Source of the DNA: Candidatus Hydrogenedentota bacterium
GTDB lineage: Bacteria > Hydrogenedentota > Hydrogenedentia > Hydrogenedentales > JAEUWI01
Reading direction: 5' to 3'
NCBI GenBank assembly: GCA_024280935.1
Contig: JAJRPE010000155.1
Coordinates: forward strand, 1 to 35,032
Length of the DNA: 35,032 bases
In this document: positions 17,114 through 27,811 of the stretch, piece by piece
Layout: the number at the start of each line of letters is the position of its first letter
Position numbering within the stretch: the first letter of the stretch is position 1
Program-made: the position numbers and the translations under genes
The notes under the pieces: generated by a model
Database searches by the model: none
What the model saw: the letters and a program-made list of their open reading frames with translations, nothing else
Told to the model about the DNA's origin: nothing

Positions 17114-19369
17114 ATGAAGTACAAGTATGCAGGATATATCAGTACGCTGCTCGAACAGCCCGACCCCGAACTCAGGGATAGCCTTGACTACGTTGAGTTT
17201 AGCGCCGAGGACATCGTGCAGTGGAACCTGGCAGATGATGACGCTTTCCGAGAGTGGCAGGTAATTCCGGCAGAGCGGGAAGGGACCGGTGCGGAAGTCC
17301 GGCTCACGGGGCGCTTTGAAGGCGTGCGCCAAATTGATAATCTTTCCCTTGATGAGCCGAGTTTCTGGGTGGCGCTCAGCTCCCGCCGCTGGAAAGATGA
17401 TCGCCTTCCCGTTGATCTCAGCCGCTATCCGATTGCCGAAATAACCTATCGATGCCAGTCGGTTACGGCCCGTCCTGTCTGGGTGCTGGGTTACGACGGG
17501 GGCACCCACTTCGACGGATTGGAACCCACGGATTCCTGGCAAACGATTGCCCGTCTGATTCAATACAATGGGTTTCCCGAGCAGATAGACACGGTGACGT
17601 TTCGGCTCTACGCAAATCGTCGGCAGACGGAATCCATGTTGATACGTTCAGTCCGGTTCCGGGCCATGAGCGAGGCCGAACGCACTGCGTGCGATGCTGC
17701 GCGGAATATCCGTTTTGCCAATCCCGAGCCGCCGCACTATCCGGTGCTGGATGACTTCATGCCCCTTGGTGTTTGCATGAAGGCGGGGACGGCCAAGCGG
17801 ATGGCTGCGTGCATGGAGATGTCGTTTCGCGACTATTGGCGTTTGGCTCTTGAAGATGTCGCCAGGCACCATCACAACGCCGTTGCCCTCGAAGAGATAA
17901 GCGAATTGACTCCGTCCGAATGGCGTGAGGTGCTGGGTTTGGCGGAGTCCTACGGGATTCGCATTCTCGCCCATCACGATTGGTCAGACGAAGAGTTTTT
18001 GGCCGATCCTGTCCGCCTTGTCGAACGAGATATTCGTCCCTATGCCGATTCGTCGGCACTGCTTGGCTGGGCCATCAGGAATGAGCCGCCGGCCCATACC
18101 TTTAACATGCATATGACGGCCCAGGCCCTCATCCGCGAGGCGGACCCCAATCACCCGCTGGTAGCGATTATGCGGGATCCGAGTTCTTTTCCCCTTTTTG
18201 CGCCCCACTTTCCCGTCGCTGGCATTGCCCATTTTAAGTCGCATGTGCCGTGGGAATTGGGCAAGATGATTCACGCCCACTTCGAGCAGGTGGGTGGGCA
18301 GCACCTGTGGGTGATTGCACCCGCTTTCGTGTACACGACCGATACGCCTGCTTGGAATACCAGTCCTGAGATGCGCCTGATGATTAACTCGGCGTTCGCC
18401 CATGGCGCACGGGGTTGGTTTGCCTTCACCTACCACAACGATCCTATCTGGGTGGAAGGCAATACGCAGCGCTCCTTGACAGGCCCCTTCTTGAATTTCA
18501 GTGACAACTGGTCGGAGCTGGGCCACCGCATGGAGCGTTTTTATGCGCTTACTCCCTTGGCTCTCAGCGCCACGCCATTGGACGCTCCCCCTGCGTGTGA
18601 CTTTGATATAACCTGGAAAGAACACGATAAGTCGTTACGCCCTGCGGATTTGCCCGCGATTCAGTGGAGTTGGCTGTCGGGACCGGACTTTCTTTTGCTC
18701 TACGTAATTAGCAATGAGCTGAGCGAGGTGACCACGGTGAATATCGAGGTTCCTGATGCCCTTCCGCGTGGGCTGGAAGTCTATGATATGACCGATTTCG
18801 TCCGAAGTCGCAATTGGCAACCTGCCGAGCGTCGGCGGCACCTCGAAATGTTTCCCGGCCAGGGGCAGATTCTGCTTGTGGCGGAGGTCGATGTGTGCGA
18901 GCATTGGCGCGATGCTGTTATTAAGCGCTTGCAAGAAGACGATCAGCGCCAAGTTGCTATTAATTTGGGTTTGGCTCGTCGATACAACCTGGATGTGTCT
19001 GAAATTCAACGCAATATTCGGCAAATGGGTACGCGGGATCCCATTGAGGACTCACGGATAACGCTGGAAACCAAAGAGCAGCTTGTTAATGTGCTCTACA
19101 CAGCACCCGACCTTGCGATGGCCCAGAGTGCGCTGACGAAAGCCGGAGCCGCACTTTGTGCCTGTGATGGTGCCTTGTGTCGGCTGATTGGGAACGGGTA
19201 TATGGAGCGCGCACGAGATATGGGGATTGCCGTCCTGCCCCTGGCGCGAAAGGCCGCTGAACTACGTCTTCGACTTCGCCGGGGCCAAGGGAGAGCTATT
19301 TCGGGGGAGGCCGACGAATTGTGCCGTAAGACACTGACTATTCTGGACGAGATCAGGGCCGTGCGCTGA
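17114..19369 (+). CDS. TIM-barrel glycoside-hydrolase-like protein
   Basis: Start MKYKYAGYISTLLEQPDPEL. Contains ESYGIRILAHHDWSDEEF, ALLGWAIRNEPPAHTFN (acid/base-like NEP), HGARGWFAFTYHNDPIW and carbohydrate-binding-like N-terminal beta domain. Confidence 0.78.
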   Translation: MKYKYAGYISTLLEQPDPELRDSLDYVEFSAEDIVQWNLADDDAFREWQVIPAEREGTGAEVRLTGRFEGVRQIDNLSLDEPSFWVALSSRRWKDDRLPVDLSRYPIAEITYRCQSVTARPVWVLGYDGGTHFDGLEPTDSWQTIARLIQYNGFPEQIDTVTFRLYANRRQTESMLIRSVRFRAMSEAERTACDAARNIRFANPEPPHYPVLDDFMPLGVCMKAGTAKRMAACMEMSFRDYWRLALEDVARHHHNAVALEEISELTPSEWREVLGLAESYGIRILAHHDWSDEEFLADPVRLVERDIRPYADSSALLGWAIRNEPPAHTFNMHMTAQALIREADPNHPLVAIMRDPSSFPLFAPHFPVAGIAHFKSHVPWELGKMIHAHFEQVGGQHLWVIAPAFVYTTDTPAWNTSPEMRLMINSAFAHGARGWFAFTYHNDPIWVEGNTQRSLTGPFLNFSDNWSELGHRMERFYALTPLALSATPLDAPPACDFDITWKEHDKSLRPADLPAIQWSWLSGPDFLLLYVISNELSEVTTVNIEVPDALPRGLEVYDMTDFVRSRNWQPAERRRHLEMFPGQGQILLVAEVDVCEHWRDAVIKRLQEDDQRQVAINLGLARRYNLDVSEIQRNIRQMGTRDPIEDSRITLETKEQLVNVLYTAPDLAMAQSALTKAGAALCACDGALCRLIGNGYMERARDMGIAVLPLARKAAELRLRLRRGQGRAISGEADELCRKTLTILDEIRAVR

Positions 19370-19435
19370 CGTAGCGCCTATGGTGATTCTCGGGGCGCCG
19401 GGCGCCTCGGGCATGGCAATTTTAGATTCCGAACG

Positions 19436-19465
19436 TTGACTTGGCAATTGTACAGTTGCTATACT
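19436..19465 (+). promoter_or_regulatory. Sigma70-like promoter upstream of tRNA-Gln/prs
   Basis: TTGACT (19436-19441), 18-nt spacer, TATACT (19460-19465). Confidence 0.6.
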
Positions 19466-19563
19466 CCTCACTCCCTCGATGCCCTGACGCGGACCAGCCT
19501 TGTTGTTGCTTCTCGTGGGGTCGATCATAGTCCGCAAGGCCGTCAACAATGGCTGGGCTTTAC

Positions 19564-19638
19564 AGGGGCGTGGCCAAATGGTAAGGCACCTGCTTTTGGT
19601 GCAGGGTATTGTAGGTTCGAATCCTACCGCCCCTGCCA
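19564..19638 (+). tRNA. tRNA-Gln (anticodon TTG), CCA encoded
   Basis: Acceptor AGGGGCG/CGCCCCT, anticodon arm CCTGC-TTTTGGT-GCAGG (TTG), T arm GTAGG-TTCGAAT-CCTAC, discriminator G and CCA. Confidence 0.95.
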
Positions 19639-19685
19639 TTTTTCCTCCCATGCGGAGGACTATCTGGTAAAGGATCAGCATTTCT

Positions 19686-20642
<957 letters not shown>

Positions 20643-20666
20643 CGTGATTCGGAGGCATAGCCAAGC

Positions 20667-21329
20667 ATGGAAATACAGACACTTAAAGTAGCGACCCGGA
20701 ATGAGACGGGTAAAGGACCAGCAGGCCGCAGGCGCATGGCTGGGGAGATTCCCGGTGTGGTCTATGGCGAGAGCACGGAAAATTTTTCCGTTGCAATCAA
20801 TGCCAAGGCTTTTGAAGTCCTCGTCCATAGTGCTCAGGGTGAACACGCCGTCGTGCAACTCGACGTGGAAGACAAGCCCGAGTTGAGCGGCCCGATCATG
20901 ATCAAAGCGCTGCAGCACCATCCGATTAAGGATCACGTGATGCACGCCGATTTCCTGCGGATTCAGTTGGATAAGGCGATTCAGACGCATGTGCCCATCA
21001 AACTGGTTGGCCACTGCGTCGGTATTGTAGAAGGCGGCGTTCCCGATCAGCACGTCCGTGAGTTGCGTATCGAATGTCTGCCCCTCGAAGTTCCTGAGAA
21101 TTTTGAGATTGACATTACCGATATTGCGATCGGTGGGCGTTTGCACGTTTCCGATTTGACCACGCCTGATGGCATGACAATTTTGACGGAGGCTGACCGG
21201 ACTATTATCTCTATTCACGCACCGCGTGTTGTCGAAGAGACCACCACGGAAGAGGGTGAAGAGGGCGTTGCGGTGGATGCTGCTGATGGTGAAGGTGGAG
21301 GAGAAGGAGAGGAAACCGCCGAAGCCTAG
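20667..21329 (+). CDS. rplY: 50S ribosomal protein bL25/Ctc
   Basis: N-terminal RNETGKGPAGRRRMAGEIPGVVYG, then the TL5/Ctc C-terminal domain and an acidic tail; located between prs and pth. Confidence 0.93.
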   Translation: MEIQTLKVATRNETGKGPAGRRRMAGEIPGVVYGESTENFSVAINAKAFEVLVHSAQGEHAVVQLDVEDKPELSGPIMIKALQHHPIKDHVMHADFLRIQLDKAIQTHVPIKLVGHCVGIVEGGVPDQHVRELRIECLPLEVPENFEIDITDIAIGGRLHVSDLTTPDGMTILTEADRTIISIHAPRVVEETTTEEGEEGVAVDAADGEGGGEGEETAEA

Positions 21330-21381
21330 TCGATGTGCGACGGCTTCGTGCTGTAGTCATCGAAAAGGTAGGCTTATCGCT

Positions 21382-21939
21382 ATGAAGATTATCGCAGGCT
21401 TGGGTAATCCGGGTCCGGGTTATAAGAATACCCGGCATAACCTTGGCTTCATGGTCTTGGATCGGATCGCGGAGGCTGTAGGTGTAGCCTTTGATCGGGA
21501 AAAGCATCAGGGATTGCTCGCCCAGGCGACGTATCGCGGCGAGAAGCTCCTGCTGGTTAAACCCAAGACGTACATGAACTGCAGCGGCGATTGCATCGCA
21601 CGCGTCAGCCGCAACGCAATCTACGATCCAGCCGACCTCTTGGTCGTGGTGGACGATATTAATCTGCCTCTCGGCAAAATCCGTCTGCGGGCAGGTGGTG
21701 GTGCGGGTGGTCACAACGGCCTGAAATCGATCATCGAACGCTTTGGCAGTCGCGACTACCATCGAATGCGCATGGGGGTGGGTGATGATAGACGGAGCAG
21801 CGATTTGGCCGACCACGTACTGTCCAAGTTCATGCCGGAAGAGCGTGATGAGGTGGAGTTGCTGATTGGCCGAGGCGTTGATGCCGCGTTGCTCTGGTCT
21901 GTCGAAGGTATAGCGTCAGCAATGAGCGCGTTTAATTGA
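21382..21939 (+). CDS. pth: Peptidyl-tRNA hydrolase
   Basis: MKIIAGLGNPGPGYKNTRHNLGFMVLD, VKPKTYMNCSG, DDINLPLGKIRLRAGGGAGGHNGLKSI. Confidence 0.97.
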   Translation: MKIIAGLGNPGPGYKNTRHNLGFMVLDRIAEAVGVAFDREKHQGLLAQATYRGEKLLLVKPKTYMNCSGDCIARVSRNAIYDPADLLVVVDDINLPLGKIRLRAGGGAGGHNGLKSIIERFGSRDYHRMRMGVGDDRRSSDLADHVLSKFMPEERDEVELLIGRGVDAALLWSVEGIASAMSAFN

Positions 21940-21988
21940 AGCCATATAGGCACGCTGCCCAGAAAAGACAGCGGGGAGGAACGAGATA

Positions 21989-22501
21989 GTGGATCAGATG
22001 AAAAAACACACGATTAGCGTTCTCGTGGAAAATCACTTTGGCGTGCTTGCGCGGGTTTCCGGCCTGTTCAGCGCACGCGGCTACAACATTTCCAGCCTCT
22101 GTGTGGGCGAGACGATGGATCCTACTATATCCCGCATGACCGTCGTGATTCGCGGGGATGACAACATCCTCTTTCAGATGATGCAGCAGCTCAATAAGCT
22201 CGTCGACGTGATTGAAGTGACCGATCTAACGGCATCATCCTTTATCGAGCGCGAGCTCGTGCTCGTAAAAGTGTCGGTCGACAAAGCTCTTCGTGCCGAA
22301 GTCGTGGAGATTGCGAGTATCTTCCGAGCCAATGTTGTGGATGTCGGACCAGACTCACTGACCATCGAGGTGATCGGCGCGGAGGGGAAAGTAGGGGCGT
22401 GTGTTGATATGCTTCGGCCCTACGGGATCAGGGAGTTGGTTCGTACGGGTGAAATTGCCATTGAGCGCGCTCCGAAGCGGGATTGCAGTTTGCCCGTATA
22501 A
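21989..22501 (+). CDS. ilvN: Acetolactate synthase small subunit
   Basis: ACT domain HTISVLVENHFGVLARVSGLFSARGYNISSLCVGET and IRELVRTGEIAIERAP. GTG start. Confidence 0.93.
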   Translation: MDQMKKHTISVLVENHFGVLARVSGLFSARGYNISSLCVGETMDPTISRMTVVIRGDDNILFQMMQQLNKLVDVIEVTDLTASSFIERELVLVKVSVDKALRAEVVEIASIFRANVVDVGPDSLTIEVIGAEGKVGACVDMLRPYGIRELVRTGEIAIERAPKRDCSLPV

Positions 22502-22642
22502 CCGGTATCATTAAGGGATGAGTTTTTTGGTTAGAGTTATGATGGGCACCAGAAAAAGGCAAGCGTCTGGGCTTACGGACGTTGTGCCGATTTTGTGTCG
22601 TCCTTTTTCGGGTGCGCATTTCCATTTGGAAGCGAATATTAC

Positions 22643-22670
22643 AACCGCAGCTTAGGGCTGCGGTTTTTTT
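22643..22670 (+). terminator. Rho-independent terminator
   Basis: AACCGCAGC / TTAGG loop / GCTGCGGTT perfect 9-bp stem followed by a T-run. Confidence 0.9.
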
Positions 22671-22754
22671 ATGTCCAGAGTCCTGGTTGGTCCAGGAGTA
22701 TAAAGAGTATAATGAAGCGCATTTTCAGTTGAACTGGCGCGGAGGCGTGAAGCA

Positions 22755-23489
22755 TTGAAGAAGTTGTTAGACCTACAGAATCTCGACCTACAGATAGAAA
22801 AGTTTCGCGCGCGGGAGACGGAAATACCCAAGCAGAAGAGCAAATTTGATATTCACAAGAAGCGTCTCGGAGATGAACTCAAGGAGAGCGAGGCGAAGTT
22901 CAAGGGGCTGATGGTGGAGCAGAGGAAGTGTGAGACCGACATTTCGGCGAGTCAGGAAGAAATCCTGAAAAAAGAGGGGCAGCTCATCGCCGTTAAGAAA
23001 AACGAAGAGTACCAGGCCCTCCTCCATGAAATGGAGTCCATCAAGAAAAAGATCAGCCAAAAGGAAGATCGTATTCTGGTCATCATGGAGCAGATGGATG
23101 ATGCGGAGACTCGCTTCAACGAGGACAAGCAGCGCATAGCGGGGGAAGAGGCCGAGATAACCTCCGAATGCTCAAAAATTGATAAAGAATTGGCTGTGGC
23201 GGTATCCGAGCGGGAGGCCCTTGAGGCGCAGCGCAAGCCCCTGCTTGACGACATCGATCCTGCCCACATGCGAAAATATGATCGTATTCGTCGCGCAAAG
23301 AAGACCGGTGCGGCCTTGGTGCCCCTGCAGGGAGAGTCGTGCTCGGGCTGTTTTATGGGGATTACCGCGCAAAATGTAAATGAAATTCTGGGCGGCAAGT
23401 TTATTCCGTGCAGTCACTGTGGCAGGCTCGTTTATTTCCCAACCAAGGTCGCGGAAGAAGCCCTTGAAGTGACGGAAGGAGGACAGTAA
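22755..23489 (+). CDS. Coiled-coil C4 zinc-ribbon protein (DUF164-like)
   Basis: Long heptad-rich N-terminus, C-terminal CSGCFMGI...FIPCSHCGRLVYF zinc ribbon. TTG start. Confidence 0.88.
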   Translation: MKKLLDLQNLDLQIEKFRARETEIPKQKSKFDIHKKRLGDELKESEAKFKGLMVEQRKCETDISASQEEILKKEGQLIAVKKNEEYQALLHEMESIKKKISQKEDRILVIMEQMDDAETRFNEDKQRIAGEEAEITSECSKIDKELAVAVSEREALEAQRKPLLDDIDPAHMRKYDRIRRAKKTGAALVPLQGESCSGCFMGITAQNVNEILGGKFIPCSHCGRLVYFPTKVAEEALEVTEGGQ

Positions 23490-23492
23490 GCT

Positions 23493-24422
23493 ATGGCCTT
23501 TTTTACACGAACGCCTTTTGGCCGAAAGAAGCGACCCCAGAGCGCCGTGTCCGACGGATTATGGAAGAAGTGCGACGGCTGCAAGCAGACCGTTTATCAG
23601 GCGGATATCGAGGAAAACATGCAGGTTTGCCCAAATTGCGGGCACCACTACCGGATCCAATCCCTCGCGCGTATCGAGCTTCTTGTGGATTCGGGTAGTT
23701 TCGAGATGACCCATGCCAATATCACGGCGGATGACCCGTTGGAGTTTTCGGTCGGTAAAGAAACCTATGCCGAGCGCATCGGACGGGCTCGGAAACAGTC
23801 TGGATTGAATGAGGCCCTGGTTACGGGCATGGCCCGCATCGAAGGGGTTCGCTGCGCCCTGGGTTGCATGGATTCGACGTTCGTTATGGCAAGTATGGGG
23901 TCCGCTGTAGGTGAGAAGTTCTGTCGCCTCGTAAAGGATGCTATCGTCAACAAGGTTCCGCTCATCATGATATCGGCTTCCGGTGGCGCACGTATGCAGG
24001 AGGGCATTCTGGCCCTCATGCAAATGGCCAAGACGGCCGATGCCGTGCGCCAGATTAACGAGGCCGGCTTGCCCTACATCGTGGTTCAGACCGACCCCAC
24101 GTCGGGCGGCGTGTTCGCCAGCTTCGCGAACTTGGGTGACGTAACCATCGCAGAGCCCAAGGCTTATATCGGTTTTGCGGGAGCCCGGCTTATTGAGGGT
24201 GCCTTCGGAATTAAGCTTCCCGAAGGGTTTCAGCGTGCGGAATATCAGCGGGACAACGGTTTCGTGGATGAGATCGTGACCCGCCCCGAAATGCGTGCCT
24301 ATCTGGGCAAGCTCCTGCGCTACCTGGCCCCCTCGGCCGACAAGGATCTGGAGAATTACACGCCGGAGAAAGAAGAACCCGCGATGGCGACCGCTGCTTC
24401 GGGGACCGAAGAAGAAGCATGA
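23493..24422 (+). CDS. accD: Acetyl-CoA carboxylase carboxyltransferase subunit beta
   Basis: N-terminal zinc ribbon CDGCKQTVYQADIEENMQVCPNCGHHYRI. ISASGGARMQEGILALMQMAKTADAV, DPTSGGVFASFANLGDVTIAEPKAYIGFAGARLI. Confidence 0.97.
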   Translation: MAFFTRTPFGRKKRPQSAVSDGLWKKCDGCKQTVYQADIEENMQVCPNCGHHYRIQSLARIELLVDSGSFEMTHANITADDPLEFSVGKETYAERIGRARKQSGLNEALVTGMARIEGVRCALGCMDSTFVMASMGSAVGEKFCRLVKDAIVNKVPLIMISASGGARMQEGILALMQMAKTADAVRQINEAGLPYIVVQTDPTSGGVFASFANLGDVTIAEPKAYIGFAGARLIEGAFGIKLPEGFQRAEYQRDNGFVDEIVTRPEMRAYLGKLLRYLAPSADKDLENYTPEKEEPAMATAASGTEEEA

Positions 24423-25717
24423 ACACGGTGCCAACGGCGCGGTCGCGGACACCCTTGCGGCAGTACCTTTTCGACTTAACGCTGCACGGCATTAAACTGG
24501 GCTTGGATAACATCCAGGCCCTTGTTCGTGCGGCCGACGATCCGCATCTGGCCTATCCCACCGTTCATGTGGGTGGTACAAACGGCAAGGGGAGCGTCGT
24601 GGCCATGCTGGCCGCCATGCTTTCAGCGGCGGGGTATCGGGTGGGCCGCTTTACGAGTCCCCACCTTATCGATGTGTCGGAGCGTTTTCTCATTAATGGC
24701 GAAGCCATTCCTGAGTCGGCCTTGGAAGAGAATATCCAGTTTTTTCGAGAAATCGCCGAGGGAATGGCTCAATGCCCCACCTTCTTTGAAATGAACACGG
24801 CCATCGCTTTTCGCTACTTTGCCCAGGAGAAGGTCGATATTGCGTTGATTGAGGTTGGGATGGGTGGTCGCTTCGACAGTACCAACGTCGTCCAGCCCCT
24901 GGTCACGGCCATCACCAATATTGACTTGGATCATACGGCTTTTCTGGGCGATACCATCAAGGCTATTGCCACTGAGAAGGCGGGCATCATCAAGCAGGGG
25001 GTGCCCCTGGTAACTACCGAGACACAGTCAGAAGCCCTGGGCGTTTTCCACCTGCGTGCGGCGGAAGCGGATGCGCCGGTTTTGCAGGTGATGAAGGATT
25101 TCGATTTTCGGCTGGAGGGCGCGCCCTGGGAACAACGGCTTACCTATGTCAGTGCAGAGCGTTCTCTTGTAGATGTTCCACTGGGTTTGGCCGGTTCATG
25201 CCAGGGGGCCAACGCAGCCGTGGCGGTGGCTCTGGCGGGTGAACTTGTGTCTGCCTTCCCCGAATTGACCCAGGAACATATGGAGACGGGCTTGGCTAAG
25301 GTCGCGTGGCCCTGTCGCCTGGAAAAAGTGCTCGACGACCCACCGGTAATAATTGACGTAGCCCATAACAGGGCGGGTACGGAACGACTCGCAGAGCTCT
25401 TTGATGAATGTGTGGTGGTCTTCGCGGCATCATCCGACAAAGATGCCGAGGGTATGCTGGCGGCCCTCCGACCCAAGGCCCGCCATCTTATCCTGACGCA
25501 ATTCGAGGGCAAGCGCGCTACGCCCGTGGAAGAACTTGCCACAGACCTTGAGCCGGGAAGCTACCACCGCGACGAAAGGCTGGGGGATGCCATTCTTCGA
25601 GGGCTTGCCTTGGCGAGCGCGGAATGTCCCCTTCTTATTACCGGATCCATCTACGCAGCGGGGGAGGCGCGACAATACCTCATCGAAGAGCACGGCGCGA
25701 CGCCCTTGACGTTTTAG
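24419..25717 (+). CDS. folC: Folylpolyglutamate synthase/dihydrofolate synthase
   Basis: VHVGGTNGKGSVVAML, GRFTSPHLIDVSERFLING, VGMGGRFDSTN, NIDLDHTAFLGDTIKAIATEKAGIIK. Start overlaps the accD stop. Confidence 0.96.
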   Translation: MNTVPTARSRTPLRQYLFDLTLHGIKLGLDNIQALVRAADDPHLAYPTVHVGGTNGKGSVVAMLAAMLSAAGYRVGRFTSPHLIDVSERFLINGEAIPESALEENIQFFREIAEGMAQCPTFFEMNTAIAFRYFAQEKVDIALIEVGMGGRFDSTNVVQPLVTAITNIDLDHTAFLGDTIKAIATEKAGIIKQGVPLVTTETQSEALGVFHLRAAEADAPVLQVMKDFDFRLEGAPWEQRLTYVSAERSLVDVPLGLAGSCQGANAAVAVALAGELVSAFPELTQEHMETGLAKVAWPCRLEKVLDDPPVIIDVAHNRAGTERLAELFDECVVVFAASSDKDAEGMLAALRPKARHLILTQFEGKRATPVEELATDLEPGSYHRDERLGDAILRGLALASAECPLLITGSIYAAGEARQYLIEEHGATPLTF

Positions 25718-25794
25718 TCGTTGTGGAAAAAGAAGATTTTGCCAGCAGGCCCACGGGTACCGGACTGCGCATTCCCAGACTTCCTGATCTCGAT

Positions 25795-25987
25795 GGGTGC
25801 CACCTACACAGACACGAGGTACGAGTGGCTTTGTGGGTGTGGGGCACAGCGATAGGCCGGGAGTTTTAGAGGCAGTGTCGTGGCGTGCAACACGCGCTTT
25901 TGGCATCAAGATGCGCCTCGAGTTTCTTGCCGCGAACCCGCACCCACAAGCTTATCCGCGAAGCGGCTGCGCGTGTAGGTGGCACCC
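25795..25987. repeat. Inverted-repeat element with perfect 15-bp ends
   Basis: GGGTGCCACCTACAC (25795-25809) and GTGTAGGTGGCACCC (25973-25987) are exact reverse complements. Confidence 0.85.
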
Positions 25988-26166
25988 CGAAATTTGTTTT
26001 TGCAGCCTGAAGGTTGACACGCCAAAATCAAGAAAGTGCCGAACCGAATTTTACCGTGATCAGAAAGCCGACTCCACCCTCATTCGTGATATTATATCCG
26101 CGTGTGCGTTGGTGCGGGGGTATATGTGGCCGCCGCAGTGTGCAACAAACTTTACAGGAATGATCC

Positions 26167-27633
26167 ATGAAAGACCTATATCGTTTTCTGGCCTTTGATC
26201 TGGGTGCGGAGAGTGGCCGCGCCGTCTTGGGAACCCTTCAGGGCAGCAAGATAACGTTGGAAGAAATCCACCGATTTCGGACGGAAGGACTCGTCATGCT
26301 TGGGCGGCGCCAGTGGGACTTGGCACGCATCTATGAGGAAATGATAACGGGTATGACGAAGTGTGCCCGGGAGCATACCGCTGATATCGACGCCATCGCC
26401 ATCGATACCTGGGGGGTAGATTTTGGCCTCCTCGACAGCGAGGGCCATGTGTTGGCGAACCCGGTCCATTACCGCGACAAGCGCACGGAGGGCATGTTTG
26501 AGGCGGCCTACGCCAAGGTGCCTAAAGAAGAAATTTACAAGGCCACGGGCATCCAGTTCTTGCCTTTCAATACGAGTTTTCAGCTATTGGCGCTGGTGGA
26601 GGCAAATTCGCCTCAATTGGCCGCAGCGAAGGATCTTCTGCTTATGGGGGATTTGTTAGCCTACCTGCTCTGTGGCAAGAAGGCTTGCGAATACACCAAC
26701 GCTTCCACGACCCAGCTCCTGGATCCCCACACGCGCACGTGGAACGACGATCTCATCAAGCGCTTTGGCATTCCCCGCGAAATCCTCTCCGACCCGGTGG
26801 ATCCGGGTACCAATCTCGGGTTTATCCTGCCCGAAGTCGCGGAACTCACCGGCATTAATCCGGAGACGCCGGTTATCGCGCCTGGAACCCATGACACGGC
26901 TTCGGCGGTGGTGGCCGTACCCGCGACGGGGAACAGTGGGAACTGGTCTTATCTTTCCAGCGGCACGTGGTCCCTCCTGGGGGCCGAACTCGATGAACCC
27001 TGTATCACGGATGCCAGCATGGCCCAGGATTTCACCAACGAAGGGGGCGTGGGGGGGAAGATTCGCTTCCTGAAGAATATTTTCGGCCTCTGGCTGGTGC
27101 AGGAATGCCGCCGCTCCTGGGAGCGCCAGGAAGGGTCGAAACTCGATTATAGCGTGATTACGGAAGAAGCGGCGCAAAGCGAGGCCTTCCGCTCTATTAT
27201 CAATCTCGACGATCCCCGTCTCTTCGCGCCCGACGATATGCCCAGCCTTATCCAGGAGATCTGCCGCGAGGTGGGGCAGCCCATCCCCGAGACCCACGGC
27301 CAAATTATCCGTTGCGCCTTGGAAAGCCTGGCGCTGAAATACCGCGAGACCCTAAAGGCCCTCGATGATACCCTGGGGCGCAAGACAGATACCCTCCACA
27401 TCATCGGCGGCGGTACACAGAACAAACTGCTCAACCAGATGACCGCCGATGCGTGCGGTGTTACCGTGGTAACGGGGCCGATTGAAGCCACAGTGCTGGG
27501 GAACATCGGCGTGCAGGCCATGGCCGTGGGCGCGTTGGACTCGCTGGATGCCGTGCGCAAGGTGATTGGGGATAGCGTTACGCTGGATACCTACACCCCG
27601 CAGAACACAGAGAAATGGGCGGCGTTTGCGTAG
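26167..27633 (+). CDS. rhaB: Rhamnulokinase (FGGY family)
   Basis: FLAFDLGAESGRAVLG, AIDTWGVDFGLLD, PVHYRDKRT, SYLSSGTWSLLGAEL, HIIGGGTQNKLLNQMTADA. Confidence 0.92.
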   Translation: MKDLYRFLAFDLGAESGRAVLGTLQGSKITLEEIHRFRTEGLVMLGRRQWDLARIYEEMITGMTKCAREHTADIDAIAIDTWGVDFGLLDSEGHVLANPVHYRDKRTEGMFEAAYAKVPKEEIYKATGIQFLPFNTSFQLLALVEANSPQLAAAKDLLLMGDLLAYLLCGKKACEYTNASTTQLLDPHTRTWNDDLIKRFGIPREILSDPVDPGTNLGFILPEVAELTGINPETPVIAPGTHDTASAVVAVPATGNSGNWSYLSSGTWSLLGAELDEPCITDASMAQDFTNEGGVGGKIRFLKNIFGLWLVQECRRSWERQEGSKLDYSVITEEAAQSEAFRSIINLDDPRLFAPDDMPSLIQEICREVGQPIPETHGQIIRCALESLALKYRETLKALDDTLGRKTDTLHIIGGGTQNKLLNQMTADACGVTVVTGPIEATVLGNIGVQAMAVGALDSLDAVRKVIGDSVTLDTYTPQNTEKWAAFA

Positions 27634-27641
27634 GGACTGCC

Positions 27642-27768
27642 AGAATGTAGGATAGCCGTCCCGGCTGTCACAGGCCGGTCACGGCTTGGAGATATGTGGT
27701 TAAAGAGATTCGTGGTGACAGGCTTTGGCCTGTCATGACAGCCGAGACGGCTGTTCCACCCTACTCAG
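27642..27768. repeat. Family-C repeat with ACAGCCG/CGGCTGT hairpin
   Basis: 44-nt match to 13026-13069. Hairpin ACAGCCGagaCGGCTGT (27738-27754). Begins 9 nt after the rhaB stop. Confidence 0.82.
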
Positions 27769-27811
27769 CGCCATCACCTCCGTCAGCAGCTCGGCCACAT
27801 CGCACCTGTCT

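Noticed and set aside
19262-19681. Minus-strand 139-aa ORF containing GAVGFEPTIPCTKSRCLTIWPRPC
   Set aside because: Antisense translation of the same tRNA; a common misannotation, and it overlaps the end of the upstream CDS.
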